From contig NW_006917097.1 in assembly GCF_000516985.1 (NCBI RefSeq), forward strand, positions 930,001 through 994,000: 64,000 bases of DNA, in the 5' to 3' direction. The stretch is from Pestalotiopsis fici W106-1. Taxonomy: Eukaryota; Ascomycota; Sordariomycetes; Amphisphaeriales; Sporocadaceae. This document shows, piece after piece, positions 21,797 through 34,054 of this stretch. The notes under the pieces are model-generated. The model was not told the DNA's origin and searched no databases. It saw nothing but the letters and a program-made list of their open reading frames with translations. How positions within the stretch are numbered: position 1 is the stretch's first letter; each line of letters opens with the position of its first letter. Position numbers and translations under genes: made by a program.

Positions 21797-22758
21797 ATGG
21801 TCTTCGAGCTTCCGCCCATCGAGGTTGCGTCCATACAGTCTGCCGTCTTGGCCGCAACCTCCAATCTGTTGGCCCAGGTCATTACTTCTTTTCGCCACGA
21901 GGTATGTGAGCAAGTAGTGTATGGCAAGGTCAACGTGCACAGAGAGAGAGAGGCATGGATGGGTGCTCATATGCTGTGGGCTCGATTCGCTGACGCACTT
22001 GTTTCTTTAGACACCGCTGGTTATTGATTGGGTTCCAATCTTTCAGTTCTTTGTCTTCAACTATCTAAACACACATCCAAACGTGCTATGGTATGCTTGA
22101 GAAATCGTCATGTTTCTCACTGTATCTCTTTGCCTCGATGACGCAGGCATTGAAAGCTTAATCTGCAGTGTCTAGCAGATTCAGTCTGGTACTTTTATGA
22201 AGCACTATCTGGACATGACTAACCCTTCCCCCTAGGCAAGAATTCCTAGAGTCGACCTGGCCAGCGTACCACGCAGCGCCAACTGCCGAGGCCGTGGCGT
22301 CGGCTTCCAAGGGCGACGACAAGGAACTGGAAAAGGAAGAGCAGGAGGGCAAGCTGGTGGAGCCCAAGCTCAACCTGCGCAACACGGCCATGAAGATGCT
22401 GCTGGACCAGACTGTCGGTGCCGCCTTCAACACGGTCGTCTTTAGCCTCTTTATCCACGGTGTGCAGCAGGCCATGCCGCGTCCGCTCGGCGCCCCCCTC
22501 AGCACCCCCGATCAGAGTGTCAACTACCTGCTCGCTCTCGCCACGGGCGGTGTCAAGACTAGTCCTGTCAACTGGGATAGCATTCAGGCCAAGATTGCTG
22601 CCGAGTTCTGGCCCATGATCTTTGCTGGTCTAAAGTTGTGGCCCCTTGTCAGTTTTATCAATTTTGCATTTGTAAAGAGCATTACTGGTCGCAATCTGCT
22701 GGGTAGCTTGGCTGGTGTTGGCTGGAATATCTACTTGAGCTTGGTCGCCAGCCAGTGA
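21797..22758 (+). CDS. Mpv17/PMP22 family membrane protein
   Basis: Three exons (21797-21901, 22011-22090, 22236-22758) give 235 residues. This family comprises small four-helix membrane proteins of peroxisomal or mitochondrial inner membranes (PMP22, Mpv17, Sym1), often described as channel-forming. The C-terminal half has the family pattern: EFWPMIFAGLKLWPLVSFINFAFV, then R-N-L-L-G, then GWNIYLSLVAS. Between the first and second hydrophobic regions lies a charged insert (GDDKELEKEEQEGK, about residues 82-95). The introns have GTATGT and GTATGC donors. A CAG within intron 2 (at about 22145) would lead to an immediate stop, so the TAG at 22235 is the acceptor. The organelle cannot be decided from the sequence. 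Confidence 0.9.
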
Positions 22759-23079
22759 TCACTGGGGCAGATTGAAGGGAGATGACAGTCTTGATTATGC
22801 AATGGGCATCATGACCAATATGGCTTCAATGCGAGCCTTTGTCTTTTGGGAGGAACTGGGGCAGTCATCTGTATCTTACTACAAGAGTAAGGGAGAAAAG
22901 GGTGGGCATTACGGAATATAGATTTGGACGATTCTAGACGGTTGCAGTAGGCAGACATGTTAAATGACAATCAAACATTCACGAAATAAACAACGAGTTG
23001 TCATAGAGTCGGACGAAAAAAATTGAAAGAAGAGAATGAAGGTAATTGATGAGATACTGATGAATAAAATGCAAAAAAG
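22759..23079. other. Intergenic; no gene seen
   Basis: This is the 3' flank of the Mpv17-like gene and the downstream side of the tRNA. It includes the A6 run (T6 on the tRNA strand) at 23073-23078, which fits a Pol III terminator. Confidence 0.6.
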
Positions 23080-23172
23080 TGTCCACGGCCAGGATCGAAC
23101 TGGCGACCCATGCATATCTCTCATATTACGAAGGATATAAGAACATAGTGCTAACCGCTACACCACGCGGAC
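23080..23172 (-). tRNA. tRNA-Ile(UAU) with a 20-nt intron
   Basis: Reading the minus strand, GTCCGCG pairs with CGTGGAC as the acceptor stem, and GTGT/GCAC forms the D stem. The T arm is GCCAG-TTCGATC-CTGGC. The A box (TGGTGTAGCGG) and B box are good. Counting gives C32 U33 U34 A35 U36 A37, so the anticodon is UAU (isoleucine, AUA codon). A 20-nt intron (23116-23135) follows position 37, the universal nuclear site, and contains ATA, which could pair with the anticodon in the precursor. The anticodon stem ATGTT/TGCAT has four pairs and a U31-U39 mismatch. A run of six T follows the 3' end, as expected for a Pol III terminator. Confidence 0.85.
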
Positions 23173-26100
23173 GCTGTTGTTTTGCCGAATCCTGAGATTA
23201 GCGTTGGCATCGTTTGTGCTTATTACAGGCTAAGCGACGTTGAGAGAGCTGTCCCCACACCTGTAAATCCCCGAAACTTCCGCAACGTTGGATTTTGGCG
23301 GCAATCCATCAGACGAATTGACGCTTTCAGTAATGTTTAACAAGAGGTTGAATGGCGTTTTCGCTTCTGCATTGTCTGGTACCTTGCATGTCGGAATGAC
23401 TATCCAATAATCAACCTTTCCAAGGGGTGCCAGTAAATGGATTGCAATACAAAGACAACCATGTTGGTGAGATGGAGTATGAAATGCAAGTGAAAAAGGA
23501 CAGAAAATAATCATGGACCTTTTGTCAACTAAATTTTTTCTTCTTTGTCTCCTTCCTTATTTCTTTCTTTTTTTTTTTTTTTTTTTTTTTTCCTCTTTAG
23601 CGCACTGACTCGCGGTAAAGCCAGCCGGGCAGCCCCTTTTTAGTGCCCATGTGCGACCCAGGTCAAATCTTATAATCATTGCTTGAATTGTTGCGAGGAA
23701 GTTGCCAATTAATAAAACGAGTGCGACTTGATATTGCGTGATCTGCTTTCAATAGAGTCTTTTTTCCGAGAGACAGGAATATAGCTTTGTTCAACTCGCT
23801 TGCATCACTCTCCTACGAGGCGAATGCACTCTGATTAATATTAGATTCGCACCTGTTCCATGGCACATGCCCGAATTTGCATTTCTCCTACGCCGATATC
23901 TTGGAAGGTGAATGGTGTATAAAGAACAATTATTATTGCTCCGTTGCACATTATATCCCTTGGTGTGTATTTCCCGCAGATCTTGAGCTGTTTTGCCTTG
24001 GCGGTTCATATACTTTTCAAGCTGCTTTTGTAATACCATCCTCTACGCCTGTGATCAGTCTTGCCAGGATGGGCCGAGATTCGAACAAAAGGTTGAATGA
24101 TATCATGCTCCTCGCAGAAACAAGGGGGTCATATCTTCATGATATCATCTGGCAGAGCATCCTTTGCACCCACTAATATTCGCATGAATGCAAGGGCTTC
24201 TTCGGCTTATGAGCTGCAATGATAGAGTATTCATCTACTTGCCATGCTGGTCTCTACCTCGATCTCTGGGCCACCTTTTCTATGCATTCCCCTTGATTTT
24301 TGCAGCTTGATATCATTCTATCGGTATTGTGGGTGAGTTGTCATGTTGACTGGCGGTGTGCTTTAGCTGTACTTATAGGATATACTCTAGCTATTGGCAT
24401 TAATGCCGAGTATGCAGTCATCAAGTTTGGTTATCTAGGCTTATAAAATGCCACCTAGTTTGAATCAAGAAATGTTGTGGGTATAATGAGACTATCAAAC
24501 CAAAGTCTAGCTATACAAAAGGGATGACAGGAGCCAACTAGGAGTCGATGCCACAAAAATATACGAGGGCGCCATGATCGACTCCCATTATTGCACAGGT
24601 TTATATCCTGGTCAAGGACTATACCATATGACTAGCGCTCGCTGACGCGCTAGGATCACCGCTTGTTGACTGCACCAGAGATGAGCACAGCAATGACAGG
24701 TCTGCCAGACGAGTCTTGATTATTGCACCTTGAACTCATGACCCAAGGGGCGCTGCTTGTCAATATGATATCATTCGGACAGCAGAAGTGTATGAACAAG
24801 GAAACTAGTAAACTCGAGACGTTGCATTGCTCACTTGGAGGTAAAGTAGGTTGCTGTCTGGTAAGCAATCCTGGCAGTACCTAACCTAGGTGTATGGCTG
24901 GGTAAGGTATTAAGTTTGCCAATGTGGCTGAGACAAAATAGAGTCTGGCGGTTGAGGCTCTCTTAGAAACGAGCCACGTGCTAAATCTGAATTGTAGCCA
25001 GCCCTTTTATGAGATCCAGTCCGATGCAATGCATTGACGGCATTCTCCCTCATCTACCTTGAGAACAGCAAACCGGTAATAATTGGTTCACACTAGTATT
25101 CCGTACCTACACATTCCATACCTACAAATTACAACGGCTTGCAAATTGGACACGATTAAACAAAAGCAAAATCTAGTGAAGTGGATCCGGTGTACAAGTG
25201 GAATTTATCCGTCCACATGTATCATCTCTCATGTCTTGTTGATTTCTGTAAAAGTATCTCGGTCATCTTTGTCCGGAGGCATTTGACGGGGTTGCATGTC
25301 TTGTCCTACGATACGTACTGGACATGTGGCTACAAGCCAGGGTCTTGTAATGGTGGTGTCCCCGCATGACAAAGACATGCTTTCCCCGAAAATGGCTATT
25401 GGAGCAGACGACGGGAATTTTTTCTGGGACCGATTCATTGACGGTACGTGTTATGTCGGCATGTGCAACCCCCCAAAGAGTACGTCTGGCAAGAGTTCTG
25501 TCGGTGCAACATGATAGTACAGTAGAATGTCTTCCCAAGGAGTGATTGAGCAGCAAATCAGACTCAAAACGCTGGGCATGGCATACTATACTTGGCGAAA
25601 GCACTATTATTTCTGGGGAATGGACAGATCATTGCACAGTTATTTTAATGTTACATTGCCCATAATAAGCTCGTGGTATTGGTGTACGTGCCACTTTTTG
25701 AGTGTGGATCTTTGGAAAGCTCGCGAACAATCCATGCGCTCAGTCCAGGAACAGACGGCGTCCAAAAAAGAAGTTGGGCTTGGTGGCACAGAGGCGACGA
25801 TAGTATGTCAGCAGCGTGTATACATGACACGCAGCATACAGAGCGGCAAAATGAGAGAATGACTCAAGACTTTTTTCTGTACACGTAGTGACTAGTATTG
25901 AGCAGGCGTTAGTAGGCAGTAGTAGGCAGTAACGGCGAAAGAAGGAAAAAAAACCACTTGGCAGTCTGGTATTAAGCTTAAAAGTGGCAAGTAAAGTACC
26001 TAGACTCTAGACACAGTATGCAACTCCAGCGAGGTCCTCCGGGCATTGAGGCAAGCTGGCACTGGCACTGGCAATTAATTGCAGGGCTGATTGCTTGATA

Positions 26101-26671
26101 GAAATAATGGATGCTGATGGAACAAGGTGAATTGCATACATTAGTATGCTACTCTGGCAAATAGTACATACCAGCATGGCAACTGGGGACCTTGCCTCCT
26201 TCCGGGGTATTCTAAAAGTATCCTCGGTGGCCGCGATGGCGCAAAAACTGGCTTCTAGAGTACCGGAGAACTACAAGGATTCAGGGGTGCAACAAGCTAC
26301 TATGGCCCGTGCGTCGGGTCCCCCAAAAAATCGAGCTAGGTTAGTTTAGCTGTGATGTGGCCTTATGAATTATCTGTTCTTTAGGAGAGAGGCATAGCTT
26401 GAAGCGCTCTACCAGGGACATACATAAGAAATCTTTCTACACTTGCGGCTGCTTCTTCTGCTCTTCCTTTTTTTTTTCCCCATTCACATACTTCCGCCTT
26501 AATTGCGCGACGACAAGCAAACGACGACGATCCATCACCTGTAGTGGTGTTGTCTGTCTAGAGCATCTGCTTCTTTCCATCACTTTACTTTTCCCTCTCT
26601 TTTCCCACGCCCTGCTTGTTTGCCAATTGATTGATTCTTTTCGTCTTCTTCACCCTTTCCACACAGCCGCC
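23173..26671. other. 3.5-kb gene-poor region upstream of KAR2
   Basis: I see no supported gene. The region is AT-rich, has a T24 run at 23568-23591, and contains several TACCTA/TAGGTA words (about 24877-24892, 25104-25124, 25997). A 111-codon frame at 25527-25862 begins with ATG but resembles nothing known. The last ~270 bases before the KAR2 start are pyrimidine-rich and lack an ATG, which suits a long efficient leader. Confidence 0.45.
23568..23591. repeat. Poly-T tract (24 nt)
   Basis: An uninterrupted T run follows a CT-rich stretch. Its length is likely to vary between reads and strains. Confidence 0.9.
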
Positions 26672-28909
26672 ATGGCTCGACGATCTCAGAGTTCGTGGGC
26701 CTTGAGCTTTGGCTTGATCGCCTGGATCGGCCTGCTCTTCTGCGCCCCTCTCTTTTTCGCCTCGTCTGCTCGTGCCGACGATGTCTCGGAATATGGAACT
26801 GTTATCGGTATTGTAAGTCAAAACGTGGCCTCTAGCTCTATTGAGCTTGTAGAGTTCCCGTCCGCCATGAAAACACCTGCTAACCTCGCCGTTCCCTACA
26901 GGATTTGGGCACAACCTACTCCTGCGTTGGTGTAATGCAAAAGGGCAAGGTTGAGATTCTCGTCAACGACCAAGGAAACCGAATTACCCCATCATACGTC
27001 GCCTTTACCGAGGACGAGAGATTGGTCGGAGATGCCGCCAAGCAACAAGCCGCGGCCAACCCCACCAACACCATCTACGACATCAAGTGAGTAAACCTGA
27101 GAGAGACTCAATTCTAGTTGGGCAGTCTGGATATTGAGGACACTTTGCTAACTGTCGTCTTTTCCACCAAATAGGCGTCTGATTGGTCGCAAGTACAACG
27201 AAAAGGACCTCCAAAATGACATCAAGCACTTCCCCTTTACCGTCAAGAACAAGGACAACAAGCCTGTTGTTGAGGTCAAGGTCAATGGTGCCGACAAGAC
27301 CTTTACTCCCGAAGAAATCTCTGCCGTCGTTCTCGGCAAGATGAAGGAGGTTGCCGAGTCTTACCTGGGCAAGAAGGTCACCCACGCCGTTGTTACCGTC
27401 CCTGCCTACTTCAACGACGCACAGCGCCAGGCTACCAAGGACGCCGGTATCATTGCCGGTCTCAACGTCCTCCGTATCGTCAACGAGCCCACAGCGGCCG
27501 CTATTGCCTACGGTCTTGACAAGACCGACGCTGAGCGCCACATCATTGTCTACGATCTTGGTGGTGGTACCTTTGATGTTTCCCTGCTGTCCATTGACCA
27601 GGGTGTTTTCGAGGTCTTGGCTACTGCCGGTGACACCCACCTTGGTGGTGAGGATTTCGACCAGCGCATCATCAACCACTTTGCCAAGTCCTACAACAAG
27701 AAGAACAGTGTTGACATTACCAAGGACCTCAAGGCCATGGGTAAGCTCAAGCGCGAGGCCGAAAAGGCCAAGCGTACTCTGTCTTCGCAAATGTCCACCC
27801 GTATCGAGATTGAGGCCTTCTTCGAGGGCAATGATTTCTCCGAGACTCTTACCCGCGCCAAGTTCGAGGAGCTCAACATGGACCTCTTCAAGCGCACTCT
27901 CAAGCCCGTCAAGCAGGTTCTCGATGACGCCAAGCTCAAGAAGGACGAGATTGACGACATTGTCCTCGTCGGTGGTTCCACTCGCATTCCCAAGGTTCAG
28001 GCTCTTCTCGAGGAGTTCTTTGCCGGTAAGAAGGCTAGCAAGGGTATCAACCCCGATGAGGCTGTCGCTTTCGGTGCTGCCGTTCAGGCTGGTGTCCTCT
28101 CCAACGAGGAGGGTACCGAGGACATTGTTCTCATGGATGTCAACCCCCTCACTCTTGGTATTGAGACTACCGGTGGTGTCATGACCAAGCTCATTCCCCG
28201 CAACACTCCCATCCCTACCCGCAAGAGCCAGATCTTCTCGACTGCTGCCGACAACCAGCCCGTCGTCCTGATCCAGGTCTTTGAGGGTGAGCGTTCCATG
28301 ACCAAGGACAACAACCTCCTCGGCAAGTTTGAGCTTACCAACATTCCCCCCGCTCCCCGTGGTGTCCCTCAGATTGAGGTCTCCTTTGAGCTCGATGCCA
28401 ACGGTATCCTCAAGGTTTCCGCTCACGACAAGGGAACTGGCAAGACCGAGTCCATCACCATCACCAACGACAAGGGTCGTCTCACCCAGGAGGAGATTGA
28501 CCGCATGGTTGCCGAGGCCGAGAAGTACGCCGAGGAGGACAAGGCTACCCGTGAGCGCATTGAGGCTCGCAACGGTCTTGAGAACTATGCTTTCAACCTG
28601 AAGAACCAGGTCAATGATGAGGATGGTCTCGGTGGCAAGATTGATGACGAGGACAAGGAGACTGTAAGTTGAACCCCCCATGAACTGCACATGTCATCAA
28701 ATAACTAATATACTTTTCAGATTCTTGACGCCGTCAAGGAGGCCACTGACTGGCTCGAGGAGAACGCTGGCACCGCCAACGCTGAGGACTTTGAGGAGCA
28801 GAAGGAGAAGCTGTCCAACGTCGCCTACCCCATCACCTCCAAGATGTACCAAGGTGCCGGTGGCCCTGGTGCTGAGGATGATGATGACTTTGACCACGAT
28901 GAGTTGTAA
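26672..28909 (+). CDS. KAR2: ER-lumenal Hsp70 chaperone BiP
   Basis: Four exons (26672-26812, 26902-27086, 27175-28663, 28721-28909) give 667 residues. BiP drives translocation into the ER, folds secretory proteins, and senses stress with Ire1. The signal peptide is a long hydrophobic N-terminus ending SSARADD. The ATPase domain opens with [11 protein letters not shown] and includes [26 protein letters not shown] and [10 protein letters not shown]. The substrate-binding domain contains [16 protein letters not shown] and the lid follows. The protein ends DHDEL, the fungal ER-retrieval signal. Coding sequence is rich in C-ending codons, typical of very high expression, which also opens a 535-codon antisense frame. 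Intron 1 splits the protein right before the phosphate-binding loop. I found no exact unfolded-protein-response element. Confidence 0.98.
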
Positions 28910-29690
28910 ATTTAGGGCATGGCAGGCGCAATAGTTTGTAAAACCTAGATTTCTGTTCTCTAGCATTAAGACATCAAGCATAAGGAAGTAATAATAAAAA
29001 AAAAAATAAGAAAGTTCAATCATATGTTTTCTCTACTTGTGATTGTAAGCCTGTTGCGGTTTAACTTTTGATAACACGACACGACACGACTCCAGCCCCA
29101 GACGACATGCAGCGTCCGTTGGACAACACTGGTACAATGGTATATTGTATGTTAAACCCAACTGCTTTTCCCCTTCTCGTTGTCAATAGCAAGAGCCCCC
29201 AATACGCTCATATTATTAGGTACTATGGCTTATCGAATGTGGCACTGGAGCTTTTTCAAGGTTTGCTTTGGGGAATTGGATCTCACTGACACCAAGTTTG
29301 ACATTTTCACCATGAATTCAACCCGTCAACATTTTAAATTTTCGCAAGGTTGCAGAATTTCACCAATGTTCCCGCTCGAGATGAACGAGTTCCACAAATG
29401 GGACGATATAGGACTCATGCTATTATAAACCAAGGATGCTCAATACGGAAAGGGGTATTCGGTTTTGAAATCAACATTATCCAAGCGCCGTCATCCCACA
29501 TGTTCAAACGTCACACGACCTAGACGGAATAAAAAAAAAGGCTATACAAGTCCCGATCCGCCCAATGGATCATGATGCCCAAGGTTATGTTCCCAACAAG
29601 AAAGTATTGACAACGTTCAACCGCCGATTAGGCCGAAACAGACGCTTATTGCGCTGAGAAATGTGCGGTGTATGCGGGAGGCAAGTCCTC
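28910..29690. other. Intergenic between convergent genes; no gene seen
   Basis: KAR2 and the transporter are transcribed toward each other and share this 781-base tail region. It has A-rich patches (about 28996-29010, 29530-29539) and no credible open frame. Confidence 0.5.
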
Positions 29691-31558
29691 CTAGGCCTTG
29701 ACCTCGGGCACACCTTCATCCTTGCTCACGGCAACGGGTTCACCATGCTCGCTGTCGAGCGCATTGGGGTTCTTGAGACCCAGCTGACTAGTGTCCCAGC
29801 CCTGGCTCTCGAGGTAGGCGCGGAATTCGGCATCTTCCTTGGTAATGGTGTCCTGGTCAATGTGTGGCAGGAAGAAGAGCACCAGGCAGGCCGAGAGAAT
29901 GCACAGACAGGCCGAGACGTAAAAGGGGTACTGGTACTGCTTGTTATCATCGCCGCCACCGGCCGCAATAATGTAGGGAAAGACATAGGTGCCGACAAAG
30001 GCGCCAATCTTGCCCACGGCAGCCGCCACACCATAGTATTGACCGCGGACGCCCGTGGCACAGGTCTTGGCGGCGAGAAGACCAATGTTGTTGCCGGGGC
30101 CCAGCTCGCCGAGCGAGAGGAAGATGCCGTAGACGACGGCGAAAGCACCAACGTATTGCGGCAGCGCCAGCTTGGAATAACAGCCGGCCATGATGAAGCC
30201 GACAATGGCCTGCAGCCCAACGCCGAGAGCGAGGGTGTAGCGCGGGCCGAGACGATCGCTGATGGGTGCTCCAATCATGGTTCCGGGAATGTAGAATAGG
30301 TTGATTACAGTGTTCCAGCCAAAGACTGTCGTGAGGGGGCCGTCGCCGCCGTAAATGTTGTCCAACATTGGGGTCGAGTAGATTCCAAATGCGTACACGG
30401 AGAACTATTTCTTGATTAATTTACTGCCTTGACTCTGCAAGTGTTTTTGCAGACTTACGTCGTAGATGAACCAGACCAGCGACACAATAAACAGTCTAAA
30501 GCCGTAGTATTTGAACACGAGAGAGTATGGCGTGCGGACGTTTCTCATCGAGTTGCGGCTAAACTCCTCGGGCTCCTTGAGCTTCAGACGCAGGATAAAC
30601 AGAATGAGCGGGAAAACGACACCGATACCCAGACTGGTACGCCAGATGGTTCCGTAGTGAGTGTTGTGGGCGGCGGCAGCCACGACATCTTGAAGAGACA
30701 AAGTCAGCATTGGTTAGAACTTTGCGCTCCATGTTGAAAAGTTGACTTACATGGAACAAAGGCGCCAATCACAAAACCCCAGTCAATCATGGTATTGGTA
30801 AAGAGGATAAACCAACGGTTACGCGAACCAGACTTGAGCTCGCCGCTGGATTCGGCACAACTAACACTTCCTGCCGGGTATTCACCTAGAATATTCGTCA
30901 GTCGCGACTCGCGGTTGAGGAGGAGGGGTTTGCTTGTGAAGTACCTCCAATACCAATACCAACCTGAAATTCGAGTTAGTATGCAATTGAATACTCAGTG
31001 AGCCGCAATCGATTGCGGAAAACTTACAAAGAATCTCCAAGCAGTCAGCATGGAGAACATGCCAAGAGGCTCGCCATGCCAGTAGGACCCGGCAGCCAGA
31101 GCCGTAAAGATGATGAGGATAATGGTGGAAGTAATGAGGGATCCGGTCCGCGACCACCGATCTGCTAGAAATCCGAAAAACAGCTGGCCGACGACCTAGA
31201 CGGTAGGGTTTGGTGTAAGTTGGTGTGATTTTCATGATAAGAAGCGCGCTTGACGTTGAGGACTTTCCGCGCTGTGCTATATGCAAATACTTACAGTACC
31301 AGCAAATGCAATAGCTGCAACATTCTGCGCCGCCGAGTTGGAGTACAGGTCACCATACTGGCGGGTCAGCACCGTGCCAACAGAGCTAATAACATTGTTG
31401 ATGTAGCCGTCGGAAAAGAGACCGGCACCGCAAGCCAGGACGGGCCAGATCGCTTCCCAAAAGGGCTTCTGATCGATCCGGGGGGCGACGGCGTCGGCAT
31501 CGGTAGGAACTGGTTCCTCGCCCTCGACGGGCTTCTTGCGCCCGAATCCAAAGACCAT
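29691..31558 (-). CDS. GIT1: MFS transporter, Git1-like (glycerophosphodiester/phosphate type)
   Basis: Six exons, transcribed right to left: 31295-31558, 31028-31195, 30945-30963, 30751-30885, 30459-30688, 29691-30404. They give 509 residues. This is a twelve-helix major facilitator in the phosphate/glycerophosphoinositol branch. Visible marks are GAGLFSDGYINNVISSVG in helix 1, the MFS signature GFLADRWSR between helices 2 and 3, VGIGIGGEYP before helix 4, and APISDRLGPR in the second half. The tail after the last helix is acidic. In S. cerevisiae, Git1 imports glycerophosphoinositol when phosphate is short. The exact substrate here is inferred. The third exon is only 19 nt and encodes VGIGIGG, so automated models could easily miss it. 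An in-frame ATG at 31585 exists, but 31558 has the better context. Confidence 0.88.
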
Positions 31559-34054
31559 GGCAAATGTCGGGAAGATGAGAGACAAGCAAAGTTTGAGGGG
31601 GAAAAGGCTCGGATCCCAGAATATCGTGAGCCCGAGAGCAAGTAGAGAGTCTGCAGAGGGCAGGTGGCTGTAATTAGGGAACTAGGTTGGGAGTTTGGAG
31701 CTGTGTAGTCGGGACTAATAATACATGGCAAGAGACTATAGGATACAATGAGCTAAGATCGCCAAGAGGGAAATATCTCTATAGGAGATTAGGGGACAAG
31801 TTGACCAACGCAGGGGCGTACGTGGGAAGGAACTTAATCAAAGAAGGGAGAGGAGGAAAAAAAAGAGAAGAGATCGCGACTGTAGGTAGGCGCGGACGAA
31901 GCTTAAAAGGAACGGGAAAGCGAATCTGGAAGGCAGACGGCAGATCCCGACCCAGCAAGCCGCGTGGTAACCATGTGTGTCTTGTTCGTCTACTGCTACA
32001 TTACATTACAGTATGCGTGGAGTTATGTGTGTAGTATGGTATGTACATGCTCGGGCCGCCTACCTACGGGTCTCGCAGAGGCACACACACACATACTCTG
32101 TACAAGAACCATGGGCTTGGTTTCTTGGTCCTTTGCTACATTGGATAATGGGTATGTAGTACACTGTAGGAACATGCCCAGCAGCCCTGTCAGTCACCAA
32201 TGTGCTGCTACTCTTTACTGCTGCTCACCTGGTCTCCAACATGCAGTAGTCGCTCATCCGCCCTTGGACCCCCAGTTCTTAGTTCCCATTCGGACATGAC
32301 TGTCTATATGCCTGCGTCTATTGGTCCTGGAGCGGCTGCTATCATGGCGGTACTGGGGGTGCCGGTCGTTTTCCGCTAGGAGGGGCTATCATGGCCGCTA
32401 TGCCGGGATCTCTCATTTGTTCAAGCAAAGGAACAACATCTCTGATCTTACCACGGAATAGGTACAATATGTTCCCTGTTTGCCTGCAAAGTTGCACGGA
32501 CAGGACCCAGCTCTTCGGCGATAGATAGGATTCACAGAAAAATGTATCACACGGCACCTACTTTGTCTACTTTCCAGCCCATGGTCCCGTACTACAAAGT
32601 CTACCAGGACCATGGCAACGCTACCCTTGCGAGAGAAAGGGCGGGTTTGGGATCAGATAGCCCATGGGACGGACGTGCGACCAGTCGTAACGGCACCAAA
32701 TCCACGGGGAGCTCAAAAGTTGCAAAACCTCCACTCTCGAGATATGGAGGGGCTTGGGGGAAAGACCCTATCAGAGTCCTGAGAGGTGCCTCGTGCTGCA
32801 AAGCTCGGGGCAGTTAGATGAAAGGAATCTCTCTTACTTGTTACTTCCCGCGCCAGCGTGGTGGAAAAGATCAAGGTTTTCATCCCGCTGTCACCCAGTT
32901 CTTTCAGGTCAGTCGGCAGAAATCTGAAATCTTGTCTTGACAATCTAGTCGCCGAGGCGTATCAAGAGATGCCCAGGAAAAAATTGGAGGAATGCTGGAC
33001 GTTTTGGCGATCCCGCGGCCTTGGCAGGAAAAGCATAATCACACACTAAGGCAAGCCAGAGCGCCACGGAATGTCACCCCACTGGCCCTGCCCGAGATTC
33101 TCATCAAGCTATTTATTCCCGTCCCAGACGGACAGGAGCACGTGCAAATGATGATATCTACTCTAGGTTGGTAGTTGTTGTCATGCCGTTGATTCTTGTA
33201 TAATGCAAAGTCAAGCAGGTCGAGTGATGTTACTCATGGCACTTTGGGTCCACGAAAATGTGTGCAAGGGGCCGCCTTTGGTATTTGTGCACCTCGGCCG
33301 AAATCCTGAGAGGAATACCATGTATGGCCAAGTATGGAAGAAAAAATAAAATAAAATAAAATAAAAAGACTTGTACGCTTATCTATCAATGAGGACCAAA
33401 ATGATCATTTGGGAATACTTGATGGGTCTACGAACAAAGCTAAAGGACAACATTACGCGTGTGCAAATCGATAATAACGCAGGCTACGGAATTACCAGCA
33501 CAAATATTCCCTCGCTTGCGAGAATCTTCTCGACTAATAAGACGACTCGGTTCCATCACACACCTGTTGACCCAGGTAGGCATGGTGGTTTTGAGTTATC
33601 GCGTCCTCGCCCCTGTCGTTTAACTTCAACGTTGTACTCCACTATTCCATCTTGCTCCACAGACAAGAGCAAGTCGGGCGACTATTTCGTGCCGTGGGCC
33701 GCGAGATGCGAAACGAAGAGACGGACTTGCACCCGACAGGTCACTCGATAACGTGTAGGACGTATATAACAACTTGCAGCAAAAGACTTGTATGGGACTT
33801 GATCAGAACAAGAATAATAAAAGGGAGTTGCACTCTTCAAAGTCATGTTGGAAACGACACCTCTGGTTTTGCATAATTACACAATACAAACAACATATTG
33901 ACATGAACTCTGGTAATATCACTGCCATGTGCCATGTCCACATGTCCCAGCAAGCCGGACCCATGGCAGACATGAGCTTGCCTCCCAGGATCTGTTTCTC
34001 CGGGACGAACTTTGACCATTAATTTTCCACTAGCATTTGACAAGTCGGTAAAGC
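31559..34054. other. 2.5-kb intergenic region, no supported gene
   Basis: The left part is the promoter of the Git1-like transporter. Open frames are short and mutually overlapping. There is a TACCTAC word near 32058 and an (ATAAA)n stretch at 33342-33366. No RNA gene or mobile element is visible. Confidence 0.45.
33342..33366. repeat. (ATAAA)n low-complexity tract
   Basis: Four to five near-perfect five-base units in an AT-rich spacer. Confidence 0.85.

Noticed and set aside
22091..22235. Extra small exon within intron 2 of the Mpv17-like gene
   Set aside because: Using the CAG near 22145 gives an immediate in-frame stop. The single 145-nt intron keeps the conserved sequence.
26141..26671. 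Unfolded-protein-response or heat-shock element in the KAR2 promoter
   Set aside because: I looked for CAGCGTG-like, CCAAT-N9-CCACG and nGAAn arrays. Only partial matches (for example TTCTAGAG near 26253) were seen.
27083..28690. 535-codon open frame antisense to KAR2
   Set aside because: It lies wholly opposite a highly biased hsp70 coding sequence. C-ending codons remove stops on the other strand, and antisense frames opposite hsp70 genes are a known artefact. It lacks a plausible domain.
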